Below are positions 31,690 through 42,176 of a DNA stretch of 43,778 nucleotides, one piece after another. The notes under the pieces are model-generated. The model saw nothing but the letters and a program-made list of their open reading frames with translations, was not told the origin of the DNA and searched no databases. This stretch comes from CAYJLW01 sp964370965. GTDB taxonomy: Bacteria > Actinomycetota > Acidimicrobiia > UBA2766. Within the stretch, counting starts at the first letter, position 1. Every line of letters starts with the position of its first letter. A program made the position numbers and the translations under genes. The stretch spans positions 1-43,778 of the forward strand of contig CAYJLW010000030.1 in NCBI GenBank assembly GCA_964370965.1, written 5' to 3'.

Positions 31690-33552
31690 ATGCGTCCCTT
31701 CCGCTCTGACGCCGTCACCCAGGGTCGGGCACAGGCCGGCGCCCGCGCCCTGCTGCGCGCCACGGGGATGCGCGACGAGGACTTCGGCAAGCCGATCGTC
31801 GCCGTGGCGAACAGCTTCACCGAGTTCGTCCCCGGCCACGTCCACCTCAAGGACGTGGGCCGGCTCGTCTGCGGGGCCGTCGCTGAGGCGGGCGGCGTGG
31901 GCCGGGAGTTCGACACGATCGCCGTCGACGACGGCATCGCCATGGGCCATGACGGCATGCTCTACTCCCTGCCCAGCCGGGAGCTCATCGCGGACTCCGT
32001 GGAGTACATGGTGAACGCGCACCGGGCCGATGCCCTGGTGTGCATCTCGAACTGCGACAAGATCACCCCCGGGATGCTCCTCGCCGCACTGCGCCTCAAC
32101 ATCCCGGCCGTGTTCGTCTCCGGCGGGCCGATGGAGGCGGGGCGGGCCACCCTCGGGGGTCGGAGCCGCGCCCTCGACCTCATCGACTCGATGTACGCCT
32201 CCGCCGACCCTTCCGTGAGCGACGCCGAGCTTGCCGACGTCGAGCGCTCCGCCTGCCCCACGTGCGGCTCCTGCTCGGGGATGTTCACGGCGAACTCGAT
32301 GAACTGCCTCGTGGAGGCGATCGGGCTCGGGCTGCCCGGCAACGGCACCCTCCTGGCCACGCACGCCGACCGCCGGGGCCTCTTCCTGCATGCGGGCCGT
32401 CTCGTCGTCGACCTCGCCCTCGCGCACTACCGGGACGACGACGACTCCGTCCTGCCCCGCGGCATCGCCACGCAGGCCGCTTTCGAGAACGCCATGTCGC
32501 TCGACGTGGCCATGGGCGGCTCCACGAACACCGTCCTGCACCTCCTCGCCGCCGCCGTCGAGGCGGGCGTCGACTTCACGATGGATGACGTCGACCGTGT
32601 CTCTCGGCGGGTGCCCTGCATCTGCAAGGTGGCGCCCAGCAGCGAGCTCCATGTCGAGGACGTCCACCGCGCAGGCGGGGTTCCCGCCATCCTCGGGGAG
32701 CTCGATCGCGCCGGGCTCCTCGACGTCACGGCGCGTACCGTGCACAGCCCGAGTCTGAAGGAGTTCCTGGCGGCCTGGGACGTGCGCTCGCCCGACGTGC
32801 TCGACGAGGCCCGCTCGCTGTACCACGCCGCTCCGGCGCACGTGCCCTCGCAAGTGGCCTTCTCCCAGGAAGCCCGCTGGGAGACCCTCGATCTCGACCG
32901 CGAGGCGGGGGCCATCCGCGACCTCGCCCACGCCTACACGGCCGACGGTGGCCTCGCCGTTCTCGCCGGGAACCTCGCCCCCGACGGCTGCATCGTGAAG
33001 ACCGCCGGTGTGGACCCCTCCGTGTGGACGTTCCGGGGGCCGGCGCGGGTCTTCGACTGCCAGGAGGCCGCCGTGGAGGCCATCCTGGGCGACCGCGTCA
33101 CGCCTGGGGACGTCGTCGTGATCCGCTACGAGGGACCCAAGGGGGGCCCGGGGATGCAGGAGATGTTGTACCCCACGAGCTTCCTGAAGGGGAAGGGGCT
33201 GGGGGAGGCCTGCGCCCTGATCACCGACGGACGCTTCTCCGGGGGGACGTCCGGGCTCTCGATCGGGCACGTCTCCCCGGAGGCCGCGGACGGCGGCGCG
33301 ATCGGCCTCGTGTACGAGGGCGACATGGTCGAGGTCGACATCCCGGCCCGCCGCCTCCACCTCGGCGTCGCGGACGAGGAGCTCGCCCGGCGCCGGGCCG
33401 CCGCGGACGCCGACCCGGCGGGCTGGTCGCCGGCCCCCCGCACACGGACGGTGTCGCCGGCGCTGCGGGTGTACGCAGCGATGGCCACGTCGGCGGCCAC
33501 AGGCGCCACCCGGGACGTGTCCCGTCTCGACCCCCTGTTGCCCCGGCACTGA
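31690..33552 (+). CDS. ilvD: Dihydroxy-acid dehydratase
   Basis: This 620-residue enzyme dehydrates 2,3-dihydroxy-isovalerate and 2,3-dihydroxy-3-methylvalerate to the 2-oxo acid precursors of valine, leucine and isoleucine. It has the long E. coli-type form with VDDGIAMGHDGMLYSLPSRE, CISNCDKITPGM (C122) and SACPTCGSCSGMFTANSMNC (C192 and C195) for the iron-sulfur cluster. The C-terminal GRFSGGTSGLSIGHVSPEAA is the conserved substrate region. The open frame extends upstream through the leader, but the ATG at 31690 has a GAGGAGG site 7 bases away and matches the family N-terminus RSDAVTQGR. No other ilv genes are adjacent. Confidence 0.97.
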   Translation: MRPFRSDAVTQGRAQAGARALLRATGMRDEDFGKPIVAVANSFTEFVPGHVHLKDVGRLVCGAVAEAGGVGREFDTIAVDDGIAMGHDGMLYSLPSRELIADSVEYMVNAHRADALVCISNCDKITPGMLLAALRLNIPAVFVSGGPMEAGRATLGGRSRALDLIDSMYASADPSVSDAELADVERSACPTCGSCSGMFTANSMNCLVEAIGLGLPGNGTLLATHADRRGLFLHAGRLVVDLALAHYRDDDDSVLPRGIATQAAFENAMSLDVAMGGSTNTVLHLLAAAVEAGVDFTMDDVDRVSRRVPCICKVAPSSELHVEDVHRAGGVPAILGELDRAGLLDVTARTVHSPSLKEFLAAWDVRSPDVLDEARSLYHAAPAHVPSQVAFSQEARWETLDLDREAGAIRDLAHAYTADGGLAVLAGNLAPDGCIVKTAGVDPSVWTFRGPARVFDCQEAAVEAILGDRVTPGDVVVIRYEGPKGGPGMQEMLYPTSFLKGKGLGEACALITDGRFSGGTSGLSIGHVSPEAADGGAIGLVYEGDMVEVDIPARRLHLGVADEELARRRAAADADPAGWSPAPRTRTVSPALRVYAAMATSAATGATRDVSRLDPLLPRH

Positions 33553-33562
33553 ACGGGGGGGT

Positions 33563-33576
33563 CGGCGCCAGCGCCG
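33563..33576. terminator. Hairpin after ilvD
   Basis: CGGCGC-CA-GCGCCG forms a perfect 6-base-pair stem with a 2-base loop, 11 bases past the ilvD stop, in the gap shared with the convergent WS/DGAT gene. No T-run is present. Confidence 0.35.
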
Positions 33577-33659
33577 GGTCTGCAGCTCACCCGGGGGCTC
33601 ACGGACGCGGGCGCGACTACCTACGGATGCGACCTCCGACCGCGCGCTGTCCTCGGTGC

Positions 33660-35027
33660 TCAGTACTCGCCCAGGGCCTTTTCGATTCCGGAGGCGAGGA
33701 CGTCGAGGTCGGCGGTCGTGTCCCAGTCGCCCGTGAGGCCCATGTTGAGAGCGCCGTTGTAGGAGGCGATGGCGACGCCCACGGTGGTGTCCTCGGAGAG
33801 AGGGACGTAGGGGAACGCCTCGAGCATCTGCGCGCCCCGGAGGTAGAGGGGGAGCGGCGGGCCGGGCACGTTCGTGATCACGGCATTCACGAAGTGGCGG
33901 CCGTGGACGGCGGCTCGGGCGGCGAGGGCGACGAGCGTTCGGGGGGCGTGGTCGGAGGCGTGCAGGAACACGTCGAAGACGTCGGCCTCGTGGGACCCCT
34001 TGAGCATCGCCATCTGCTCGTGGATGCGACGCAGGCGCCTCAGCGGGTCGGCCTCCCCTACGGGAAGGTCGGCGACGAGGGCGCCGACCTGGTTGCCGAG
34101 GGCGAAGCGCTGGTCGTCGGGGCGCATCGAGACGGGCACCAGGACCCGGAGAGCGAGGTCCGGCGTGAGCTCGCCCCGGCTGCGGAGGAGGTCGCCGAGG
34201 CCCCCGCCCACGGCGGCGAGGACGACGTCGTTCACGGTGACGCCGTGGCGGTTCTTGGCCGCCTTCACGTCGTCGAGGGAGGCGCGCACGACGTCGAATC
34301 GCCGCCGGGACCCGACGTCGGCGTTCAGCGAGGTCTGAGGCGCGAGGTGCGTCGCCGTGCCCGCGACCGTGGGCAGGGCGCCCGCGAGGGTGCGCCCCCG
34401 CTGCAGGGCCCGCCGGGGGTCGGACAGGAGGCGCCACGCCGAGCGACCCAGGCGGGCGGGGTCCGTCAGGCGCTCGCCCACGGTGGCGGCGGCGAGTTGG
34501 GCGGGTGTGGGAGCGGGCTCGGGGCGCCATTCCGGTACGGCCTCTTCGGGTGTCTCCGGCGTGAGGTCGACGATGGCGCTCAGGACGTCGACGCCGGAGA
34601 TCCCGTCGACCATGGCGTGGTGGGTCTTCTGGATCAGGGCTTGGCGGGCGCCCGGGAGGTCCACGCACCAGAGCTCCCACAGGGGCCTGGTGCGGTCGAG
34701 GGGCACGCTCTGGAGGCGGCCCATCAGCTCCAGCAACTCGCGTTCGCCCCCCGGGCGGGCCAAGCCGATGGAGCGGACGTGGAAGGAGATGTCGAAGTGC
34801 TCGTCGTCCACCCACACGGGGAGGCCCAGGCCCATGGGCACGTCCATGAGACGCTGGCGGAACCGCGGGATGCGGTGCAGCCGCGACTCCACGTGGGACG
34901 CGAGCTCCTCGCCCCTGAGGCCGCTGTCCTCGAAGACGAGGAGGGAGCCCACGTGCACCTGGACAGGAGGCCGTTCCGCGTAGACGAACGAGGCGTCGAG
35001 TGCCGTGAGTCGCTCGAATGCCGCCAT
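33660..35027 (-). CDS. Wax ester synthase/diacylglycerol acyltransferase (WS/DGAT)
   Basis: This 455-residue acyltransferase joins a fatty acyl-CoA to diacylglycerol or a long-chain alcohol, making storage triacylglycerol or wax esters at the membrane. The catalytic motif HHxxxDG appears as HHAMVDG (H136, H137, D141 and G142), preceded by RPLWELWCVD. The C-terminal domain contains NDVVLAAVGGGL and the family motif VITNVPGPPLPLYL. The N-terminal LTALDASFVYAE is also typical. An ATG at 35027 has GGAGGTC just upstream. The enzyme is characteristic of lipid-storing actinobacteria and some proteobacteria. It is divergent from the esterase gene, 150 bases apart. Confidence 0.95.
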   Translation of the reverse strand: MAAFERLTALDASFVYAERPPVQVHVGSLLVFEDSGLRGEELASHVESRLHRIPRFRQRLMDVPMGLGLPVWVDDEHFDISFHVRSIGLARPGGERELLELMGRLQSVPLDRTRPLWELWCVDLPGARQALIQKTHHAMVDGISGVDVLSAIVDLTPETPEEAVPEWRPEPAPTPAQLAAATVGERLTDPARLGRSAWRLLSDPRRALQRGRTLAGALPTVAGTATHLAPQTSLNADVGSRRRFDVVRASLDDVKAAKNRHGVTVNDVVLAAVGGGLGDLLRSRGELTPDLALRVLVPVSMRPDDQRFALGNQVGALVADLPVGEADPLRRLRRIHEQMAMLKGSHEADVFDVFLHASDHAPRTLVALAARAAVHGRHFVNAVITNVPGPPLPLYLRGAQMLEAFPYVPLSEDTTVGVAIASYNGALNMGLTGDWDTTADLDVLASGIEKALGEY

Positions 35028-35177
35028 CTCGACCTCCAGCTCCGTTGCGCTCCCCGTCCATCGTCGTAGCGCCCTGGGCGCGCCCCAAGGGCCGAAGGTC
35101 CCGCGGGAAAGGACCGTTGCGTGACGGCGATTCCGGCTCTGGAGGGGGCAGACTGTGGGGAGCTACCAAGGGGGGCG

Positions 35178-36407
35178 ATGGACGGCCACGCGCATCCGGG
35201 TTTCGCCCGCGTGGCGGACACGTTCCGTCACCAGTTGAGGCGCACGGCGGGGGGCGCCGCCGCGGCCGTCTACCACCGAGGCGACCTCGTCGTGGATCTC
35301 TGGGGTGGCTGCCGCGACGACTCGGGGGAGCCCTGGGAGCAGGACACCCTCGCCATGTGCTTCAGCACCACGAAGGGCGTGGCGTCCACGGCCCTGCACG
35401 TGCTCGCCGACCGGGGCGAGGTCGACTACGACGCTCCGGTGGCCGTCTACTGGCCCGAGTTCGCCCAGAACGCCAAGGGGGCCGTCACGGTCCGCCACGT
35501 CCTCACGCACTCGGCCGGTCTCCACCGCATCCGCAGCGTGATCGACCACGCCGAGCGCATGCTCGACTGGGAGTACATGGTGGAGGCCCTCGCCCGGGCG
35601 GCGCCGGCGTACCAACCGGGGACGGCGAGCGGCTACCACGCGCTCACGTACGGGTGGCTGGTGGGCGAGATCGTGCGCCGCGTGTCCGGGCGACCGCTGC
35701 CGGAGTTCGTCGCCGGGGAGATCGCCGGGCCGCTCGGCCTCGACGGCCTCTACGTGGGCTGCCCGCCGCCGGAGCGCCACCGCGTGGCCCCCCTCGTACC
35801 CATGGGCCGGCCCCGCCTCGTTCCCGGGCCGCTGCACGGCGTCGAGAAGGCCGTGGGCCGCCAGGTGGGCCGGCTCATGTCCCTCGTCCGTGCCCCGGTG
35901 AACCCCCGGCGGATCGTGAACACCCTCGCGCCCCGGGGGATCGAGGACGTCCTCTGGGACGCGTCCGTGATGGACGCCGCGATTCCGGCGGCGAACGGGT
36001 TCCTCACGGCCCGATCCCTCGCCCGCATGTACGCCGTGCTCGCGGGCCGGGGGACGCTCGACGGCGTCAGGCTGCTGTCCCCGGGCACTGTGGAGAAGAT
36101 CTCGGAGGTGCAGACCACCGAGCGAGACCGCGTCCTCGTCGCCCGCATGCGCTGGCGTCTGGGCTACCACGGCGCCTTCACGACCCGGGGCCTGAACCGC
36201 TCCGGGTTCGGGCACTTCGGCTTCGGCGGCTCCGGCGGCTGGGCCGACCCGGAACGGGACCTCGCCGTGGCCATGGTCTGCAACCGGGGCACCGGGACGC
36301 CCATCGGGGACTTGCGCCTTCTCGAGTTGGGCACGGCGGCCATCGTGTCGGCGCGGGGTCGCTCCGGTGACGGCGGCGGTGACGACGACGTCCGCCTGGC
36401 GTCCTGA
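35178..36407 (+). CDS. Beta-lactamase-family serine hydrolase (class C/EstB-like esterase)
   Basis: This 409-residue protein is a serine hydrolase of the beta-lactamase/penicillin-binding fold, more probably an esterase or lipid hydrolase than a resistance enzyme. The nucleophile motif SxxK is S63-T-T-K66 in MCFSTTKGVAS. The second catalytic tyrosine is probably Y153 in ASGYHALTYGWLVGE. The HxGxxG motif is FGHFGFGGSGGW near the C-terminus. No signal peptide is present. I chose the ATG at 35178 because AAGGGGGG precedes it; a GTG at 35121 would add 19 residues. The arrangement beside WS/DGAT, common in lipid-metabolising actinobacteria, suggests an acyl-ester substrate, but this is inference. 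Confidence 0.88.
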   Translation: MDGHAHPGFARVADTFRHQLRRTAGGAAAAVYHRGDLVVDLWGGCRDDSGEPWEQDTLAMCFSTTKGVASTALHVLADRGEVDYDAPVAVYWPEFAQNAKGAVTVRHVLTHSAGLHRIRSVIDHAERMLDWEYMVEALARAAPAYQPGTASGYHALTYGWLVGEIVRRVSGRPLPEFVAGEIAGPLGLDGLYVGCPPPERHRVAPLVPMGRPRLVPGPLHGVEKAVGRQVGRLMSLVRAPVNPRRIVNTLAPRGIEDVLWDASVMDAAIPAANGFLTARSLARMYAVLAGRGTLDGVRLLSPGTVEKISEVQTTERDRVLVARMRWRLGYHGAFTTRGLNRSGFGHFGFGGSGGWADPERDLAVAMVCNRGTGTPIGDLRLLELGTAAIVSARGRSGDGGGDDDVRLAS

Positions 36408-36448
36408 CGAGAGAGGCCGCGCTCCCCGGCACTACCCTCGCCGCCACC

Positions 36449-37183
36449 GTGCACCTCACCGTTGTCGAGTTCGCAGTCGCATCCGTCGCCGTCCTGCTGG
36501 GGAGCTTCGTGCAGGGCCTCACGGGATTCGGGGTCAACCTCGTCTCCGTTCCCTTCATAGCGCTGGTCGCCCCGGAGATGCTCCCGGAGGGGACGATCCT
36601 GCTCAGCCTCCCGCTCGCCGGGGCGATGGCCTGGCAGGAGCGTCACGCCGTCGACGCCCGGGGTGTGGCGGGCATCGCCCTGGGGCGCCTCCCGGGCACC
36701 GTGGCCGGGATCCTCGTGGTGGAGGCAGTCTCGGACCAGATCCTGGGGGGCCTCGCCGGGATCCTCGTCGTGGGGGCGGTCGCGCTCAGCCTCCTCGTGC
36801 GCCCCTCGGCGGACCCCCCCGTCGTGACCTGGGCGGGGGCGGCGGCCACGGGTGTCGCGGCGGGGTTCATGAACACGACGGCGTCCCTGGACGGACCCCC
36901 TCTCGCCCTGCTGTACCAGCGCCACCCGGCCGAGGTGGTGCGGGCGACGCTGGCCGTGAGCTTCGCGATCGGGAGCGTCGTCTCTCTGAGCGCGCTCGCC
37001 GCCAGAGGGGAGACACACAGCGGCGAGGTCGTGTTCGCGCTCGGCATGCTCCCGGCGCTCGGCCTCGGCCTCCTGGCTGCCCGCCTGGTCCGCCACCGTC
37101 TCGCCGGGCGCTCCCTGCGCCCCGCCGTGCTGGCTCTGGCGGGCGTGGCGGGAGCCGTCGCCATCGCCCGTGCCGCCCTCTGA
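36449..37183 (+). CDS. TSUP-family permease (TauE/SafE-like)
   Basis: This 244-residue membrane protein belongs to the TauE/SafE (TSUP) family of anion and sulfonate exporters or importers. It shows the internal repeat of the family: GSFVQGLTGFGVNLVSVPFI in the first half and GVAAGFMNTTASLDGPPLAL in the second, with about seven to eight helices. Members carry sulfite, sulfoacetate or other organic anions; the substrate here is unknown. The GTG at 36449 is preceded 10 bases away by TACCCT and no ribosome-binding site is present. It starts 41 bases after the esterase gene on the same strand. Confidence 0.9.
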   Translation: MHLTVVEFAVASVAVLLGSFVQGLTGFGVNLVSVPFIALVAPEMLPEGTILLSLPLAGAMAWQERHAVDARGVAGIALGRLPGTVAGILVVEAVSDQILGGLAGILVVGAVALSLLVRPSADPPVVTWAGAAATGVAAGFMNTTASLDGPPLALLYQRHPAEVVRATLAVSFAIGSVVSLSALAARGETHSGEVVFALGMLPALGLGLLAARLVRHRLAGRSLRPAVLALAGVAGAVAIARAAL

Positions 37184-37213
37184 GGGGCGGGACCCGGCCC
37201 GATCCGGGGCGGG

Positions 37214-37861
37214 CTACCGCTGGCGGGCGGCGACGTCCTTGGCGAAAGCGGCGATGGCGTCCTCGGAGAGGTCGTGGTGGCCGAGGTCGCGCAGGAGGGG
37301 GAGGGGCAGGGTGAGGTGGGGGACGCCGCCGAGGACTGTGGCGACCACCTCCTCGGCGGATTTCAGGCTCGCTGCCATCACCTCGGTGCCTCGGCCGGCG
37401 GCGATGCAGACGTCGGCCATGCGGGCGGCGAGGGCGACGCCGTCGCCGAGAAGCCGCGTTGAGCGGTTCACGTAGGGGATCACGTAGGCGACGCCGGCCT
37501 CGGCGGCGAGGAGCGCCTGGGCGGGGGAGAAGATGGCCGTGATCGCACAGGTGGCGCCCTCGGAGGCCATGGCAGCGGCGAGAGCGAGGAGGTCGGTGCG
37601 ACAGGGGATCTTGAGGCCGACCCGGGGCGAGATCGCGCGGAAGCGCTGGCACTCGGCCTCGGCTTCGGCGGGGGAGTCGAGCTCTGTGATCTGGTGGAAG
37701 ACCGTCCCCAGCGGTAGCGTGTCCACGAGGGCCGCGATCACCTCGGCAGGGTCGCCGGCGTGGGCGCTCATGAGGGTCGGGTTCGTTGTGATGCCGCGTA
37801 CGAATCCGAGCCTGGCGGCCTCGCGGGCGTCCGCGACGGAGGCAGAGTCAAGGAGCAGCAA
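37214..37861 (-). CDS. Transaldolase-like aldolase (fructose-6-phosphate aldolase family)
   Basis: This 215-residue protein is a small transaldolase-family enzyme of the FSA/TalC type. The Schiff-base lysine is K84 in VGLKIPCRTD; GITTNPTLM near the N-terminus and AITAIFSPAQALLAAEAGV are family motifs, and the late segment VMAASLKSAEEV corresponds to the phosphate-binding loop. It would catalyse aldol cleavage or formation of a sugar phosphate. The TTG start lies inside the end of the kinase gene (14-base overlap) and has GAGAGAGGA six bases upstream. The kinase and aldolase are thus translated from one mRNA and probably phosphorylate, then cleave or rearrange, one unusual sugar. Confidence 0.88.
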   Translation of the reverse strand: MLLLDSASVADAREAARLGFVRGITTNPTLMSAHAGDPAEVIAALVDTLPLGTVFHQITELDSPAEAEAECQRFRAISPRVGLKIPCRTDLLALAAAMASEGATCAITAIFSPAQALLAAEAGVAYVIPYVNRSTRLLGDGVALAARMADVCIAAGRGTEVMAASLKSAEEVVATVLGGVPHLTLPLPLLRDLGHHDLSEDAIAAFAKDVAARQR

Positions 37862-38768
37862 TCCGGGTCCTCTCTCTCAGGAAGGCGTCGACGGCGCCGC
37901 GGGACGGGATGGAGGGCTCGGCCCCCACAGCCGTGACGGCGAGAGCGCCCGCGGCGTTGGCCACGGCGACGGTGGCGCGCAGGTCGCCCCCGGCGGCGAG
38001 GCCGGCGGCCAGATAGCCCGCGAAGGTGTCGCCGGCGCCCGTGGGGTCCACGACGGTCACCTCGTGGCCGGCGACGGCGACTCCTTCGCCCGCCCGGGCG
38101 GCGGCCCTCGTGTCGAAGGCGACGGCGCCCCCCGGCCCGAGTGTGACGGCGGCCACACCACCGTCGCCGGCGAGGTGGGCGGCTGCCGCGGCGGGAGGGG
38201 ACACGCCCGTGAGACGGGCGGCCTCGAAGGCGTTCAGGACGAAACCCCCCACGTCCGGGAGCGCGACGGGGAGCGGGCTGGGGTTGAGGATGACGAGGGC
38301 CCCCGCATCGCTGCCCCACGACGCGGCGGCGGCGTTCGCGGGGGCGGGGACCTCGCCCTGCAGGAGCACGACGGCGGCCCCGCCGAGGCGCCGGAGCGCC
38401 CCGCGGACGTGGGCGGCGTCGAGCATGAGGTTGGCCCGGGGCGCGACCACTATGGCGTTCTCGCCGGTGGCGTCCACGACGGGAGCGGCGATCCCGGTGG
38501 CTGCGGGGTCCGAGACGACACCCCCGGCGTCGACCTCCTCGGAGGCGAGGGCGGCGAGGAACCGCTCACCCCAGGGGTCGGTGCCGAGGCAGCCCACCAT
38601 GGCGGTGCGAGCGCCCGCCCGGGCGGCAGCCACGGCCTGGTTGAAGCCCTTGCCGCCGAGGGCCTCGGTGACGTCGTCGCAGAGGACGGACTCGCCCGGG
38701 CGCGGCCGCTCCGGGACGCGGAACACCAGGTCGATGACGAAACTCCCCACGACGACGACGTCGAACAC
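37848..38768 (-). CDS. PfkB-family carbohydrate kinase (ribokinase-like)
   Basis: This 306-residue kinase has the PfkB/ribokinase signatures: GSFVIDLVFRVPERPRPGES near the N-terminus, GGKGFNQAVAAARAG (residues 38-52) and the C-terminal catalytic motif DPTGAGDTFAG with base D247. Substrate contacts resemble ribokinase, but deoxyribo-, tagatose- or other sugar kinases are possible. The GTG at 38768 is preceded six bases away by TACAAT, nearly the full -10 consensus, so the pair kinase-aldolase seems to have its own leaderless promoter. The aldolase gene overlaps its 3' end. No transporter or repressor for a sugar is adjacent. Confidence 0.93.
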   Translation of the reverse strand: MFDVVVVGSFVIDLVFRVPERPRPGESVLCDDVTEALGGKGFNQAVAAARAGARTAMVGCLGTDPWGERFLAALASEEVDAGGVVSDPAATGIAAPVVDATGENAIVVAPRANLMLDAAHVRGALRRLGGAAVVLLQGEVPAPANAAAASWGSDAGALVILNPSPLPVALPDVGGFVLNAFEAARLTGVSPPAAAAAHLAGDGGVAAVTLGPGGAVAFDTRAAARAGEGVAVAGHEVTVVDPTGAGDTFAGYLAAGLAAGGDLRATVAVANAAGALAVTAVGAEPSIPSRGAVDAFLRERTRIAAP

Positions 38769-38774
38769 CGGGGA

Positions 38775-38780
38775 ATTGTA
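38775..38780 (-). promoter_or_regulatory. -10 element of the kinase-aldolase operon (leaderless)
   Basis: TACAAT on the minus strand (five of six bases of TATAAT) ends 6 bases before the GTG at 38768. This is the best-matching -10 element of the leaderless set in the window. Confidence 0.55.
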
Positions 38781-38824
38781 CGGGGACGGCGCCGTGGCGC
38801 CGCGGGCCGGCGTGGGGCGGCGGG

Positions 38825-39658
38825 TCAGGGGAGGGGGTCGCGGGCGGCGGGGTCGTCGAAGTACCCCTTGAACTCGTGGGCGAGCATGGCTCCCTGATAG
38901 CCGTCGAGGTAACGGTGGTCGAGGCTGATGGACACCGGGAGCACGGGCGCCGCCGTGACCTCTCCGTCGCGGACGACGGCGGTGTCGCGGGTCTCGCCCA
39001 CGACGACCGTGCCGATTCCGCGGGCTATCGAAGGCGCCGGCGCGAACGCAGACTGCAGGCCGAACATCCCGACGTTGCTCACCATGATCGAGCCGAACTG
39101 GCGGGCCTCGAGCCCCAGGAACGGGACGGGCAGGGCGAGGTCCTCGGTGACGAAGGCGAGGCCGGAGAGCAGGGGTCCCAGCACCGGCGGGGGCACCAGC
39201 TTCGTGAGGGACTTGCTGCGCCGGAACGAGGGGTCTGCGTCGGTGCGGATGCGGGACGACCGTGCGGCGAGCTCCGTGGCGATTTCCCAGGGCGGCTTCT
39301 CGTCGGCGCGGCGGACCACCGCCCCGGAGAGGTCCGTGGCCGGGGCGCCCGTGGTCTCCCCAAGAGCGCCCCGGAGCGAGACCACGTAGAAGACGTCGAT
39401 CGTGGGCGAGGGGAGGAAGCTCCCGGCGAGGATGCGGCCGTTGATCTCGGGCATGGTGGCGACGGCGAGGGCCACGGCGCGTCCCACGAGATGCGTGAAC
39501 GTCACGTGCACGCCCGTCGCCTCGCGGACAGCCTCGAGGTATGCGAGGGCGGGCGCGGCGTCGAGGTCGACCTGCACACGGATCATGGGGTCGCGGGGCC
39601 GGCGCCAGGTCGCCATGGCAACCCGGCGCCATTGGGAGAAGCCGCTCCGTGAGGACAT
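38825..39658 (-). CDS. Stand-alone E2-type acyltransferase catalytic domain
   Basis: This 277-residue protein is homologous to the catalytic domain of 2-oxo-acid dehydrogenase E2 (dihydrolipoyl acyltransferases, chloramphenicol-acetyltransferase fold). The active-site motif HxxxDG is H248-R-Y-L-D252-G253 near the C-terminus in SISLDHRYLDGYQG; VTFTHLVGRAVALAVA and FGSIMVSNVGMFGLQSAFAP are further family segments. The lipoyl and E1/E3-binding domains of a true E2 are absent, so it cannot work as a complex core by itself. It may be a CoA-dependent acyltransferase with another acceptor. The start codon is ATG 39658 (or 39616, at MATWRRPRDP). A TAGAGT hexamer at 39668-39673 overlaps the stop codon of the kinase gene before it. 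Confidence 0.88.
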   Translation of the reverse strand: MSSRSGFSQWRRVAMATWRRPRDPMIRVQVDLDAAPALAYLEAVREATGVHVTFTHLVGRAVALAVATMPEINGRILAGSFLPSPTIDVFYVVSLRGALGETTGAPATDLSGAVVRRADEKPPWEIATELAARSSRIRTDADPSFRRSKSLTKLVPPPVLGPLLSGLAFVTEDLALPVPFLGLEARQFGSIMVSNVGMFGLQSAFAPAPSIARGIGTVVVGETRDTAVVRDGEVTAAPVLPVSISLDHRYLDGYQGAMLAHEFKGYFDDPAARDPLP

Positions 39659-39670
39659 CGGAACGCGACT

Positions 39671-41551
<1,881 letters not shown>

Positions 41552-41733
41552 TGGCTTCCCATCGGACCCGAGAGGGACGGGTATTACCACTCCACGCCAT
41601 GTATTCGGGTCAGGGTTGCCCGCAGCGGGCGATTGGACGACGATGGGGCGACGCGGCAGCGTTCCGGCCCCGGCCGGTGGGCCGTTCCGGCCGGTGACGA
41701 GCCGGTGCCCGAGCATCCCGAGGGAGGTGCCCC

Positions 41734-41934
41734 ATGGAGGCGAGAATCGGTGACAGGGTCGTCGTCCGAGGTCGTCGCATCGGCCAGACAGAACGGGAGG
41801 GCGAGATCCTCGAGGTTCGGGGGGAGCGGGGCGAACCACCCTATGTCGTGCGCTGGACGGCCGACGGCCGCGAGGGACTCTTCTTTCCGGGCCCGGACAC
41901 CAGCGTCGAGCACCGCGGCCGGCGCCGGCGCTGA
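41734..41934 (+). CDS. DUF1918 small protein
   Basis: This 66-residue protein matches DUF1918, a small beta-rich domain (SH3-like barrel) common in actinobacteria. It has GDRVVVRGRRIGQTEREGEI followed by PPYVVRWTADGREGLFFPGPD, which covers the whole family. The function is unknown; the end is very basic (HRGRRRR), compatible with nucleic-acid binding. GGGAGGTG precedes the ATG. It is divergent from the hybrid kinase. Confidence 0.92.
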   Translation: MEARIGDRVVVRGRRIGQTEREGEILEVRGERGEPPYVVRWTADGREGLFFPGPDTSVEHRGRRRR

Positions 41935-41943
41935 CCGACCGCT

Positions 41944-42170
41944 TCAGTCGAGGCCCAACCAGACCGGGAGGTCGCCCACCGAGTCCAGCACGGCGTCGGG
42001 TGGGACCGGGGCTGCGTCGAGAACCTCCGGACGGAACTTGCCCGTGCGCACGAGCACCCCGGTGATGCCGAGACCCTGTGCGGCGAGGACGTCGTTGGCG
42101 AGGTCGTCGCCCACCATCGCCGCTTCGGAGGCGGGACGCCCGATGAGGGCCGGACGGTCGTCCCCCCGGG
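41944..42170 (-). pseudogene. C-terminal remnant of a HAD-IIA (NagD-like) hydrolase
   Basis: About 70 codons on the minus strand read as the end of a NagD/HAD-IIA sugar-phosphate phosphatase: MVGDDLANDVLAAQGLGITG, VLVRTGKFRPE and the final DSVGDLPVWLGL. The DxD nucleophile motif and the cap domain are missing; the preceding IGRPASEAA looks like the end of the conserved GKP segment with an internal deletion. It begins only seven bases after the ElbB stop, so the rest of the gene was probably lost when elbB or its flank was joined here. Confidence 0.78.
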
Positions 42171-42176
42171 ATCGGC

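Noticed and set aside
31538..31690. Leader peptide for ilvD attenuation starting at the ATG with GGAGG upstream
   Set aside because: The predicted peptide has no run of Ile, Leu or Val codons and continues far into ilvD in the wrong frame.
29626..35169. Open frame of more than 1800 codons on the minus strand
   Set aside because: It is antisense or out of frame to ilvD, WS/DGAT and SulP and reads as Arg/Pro/Gly-rich sequence without any domain; long shadow frames are expected in high-GC DNA.
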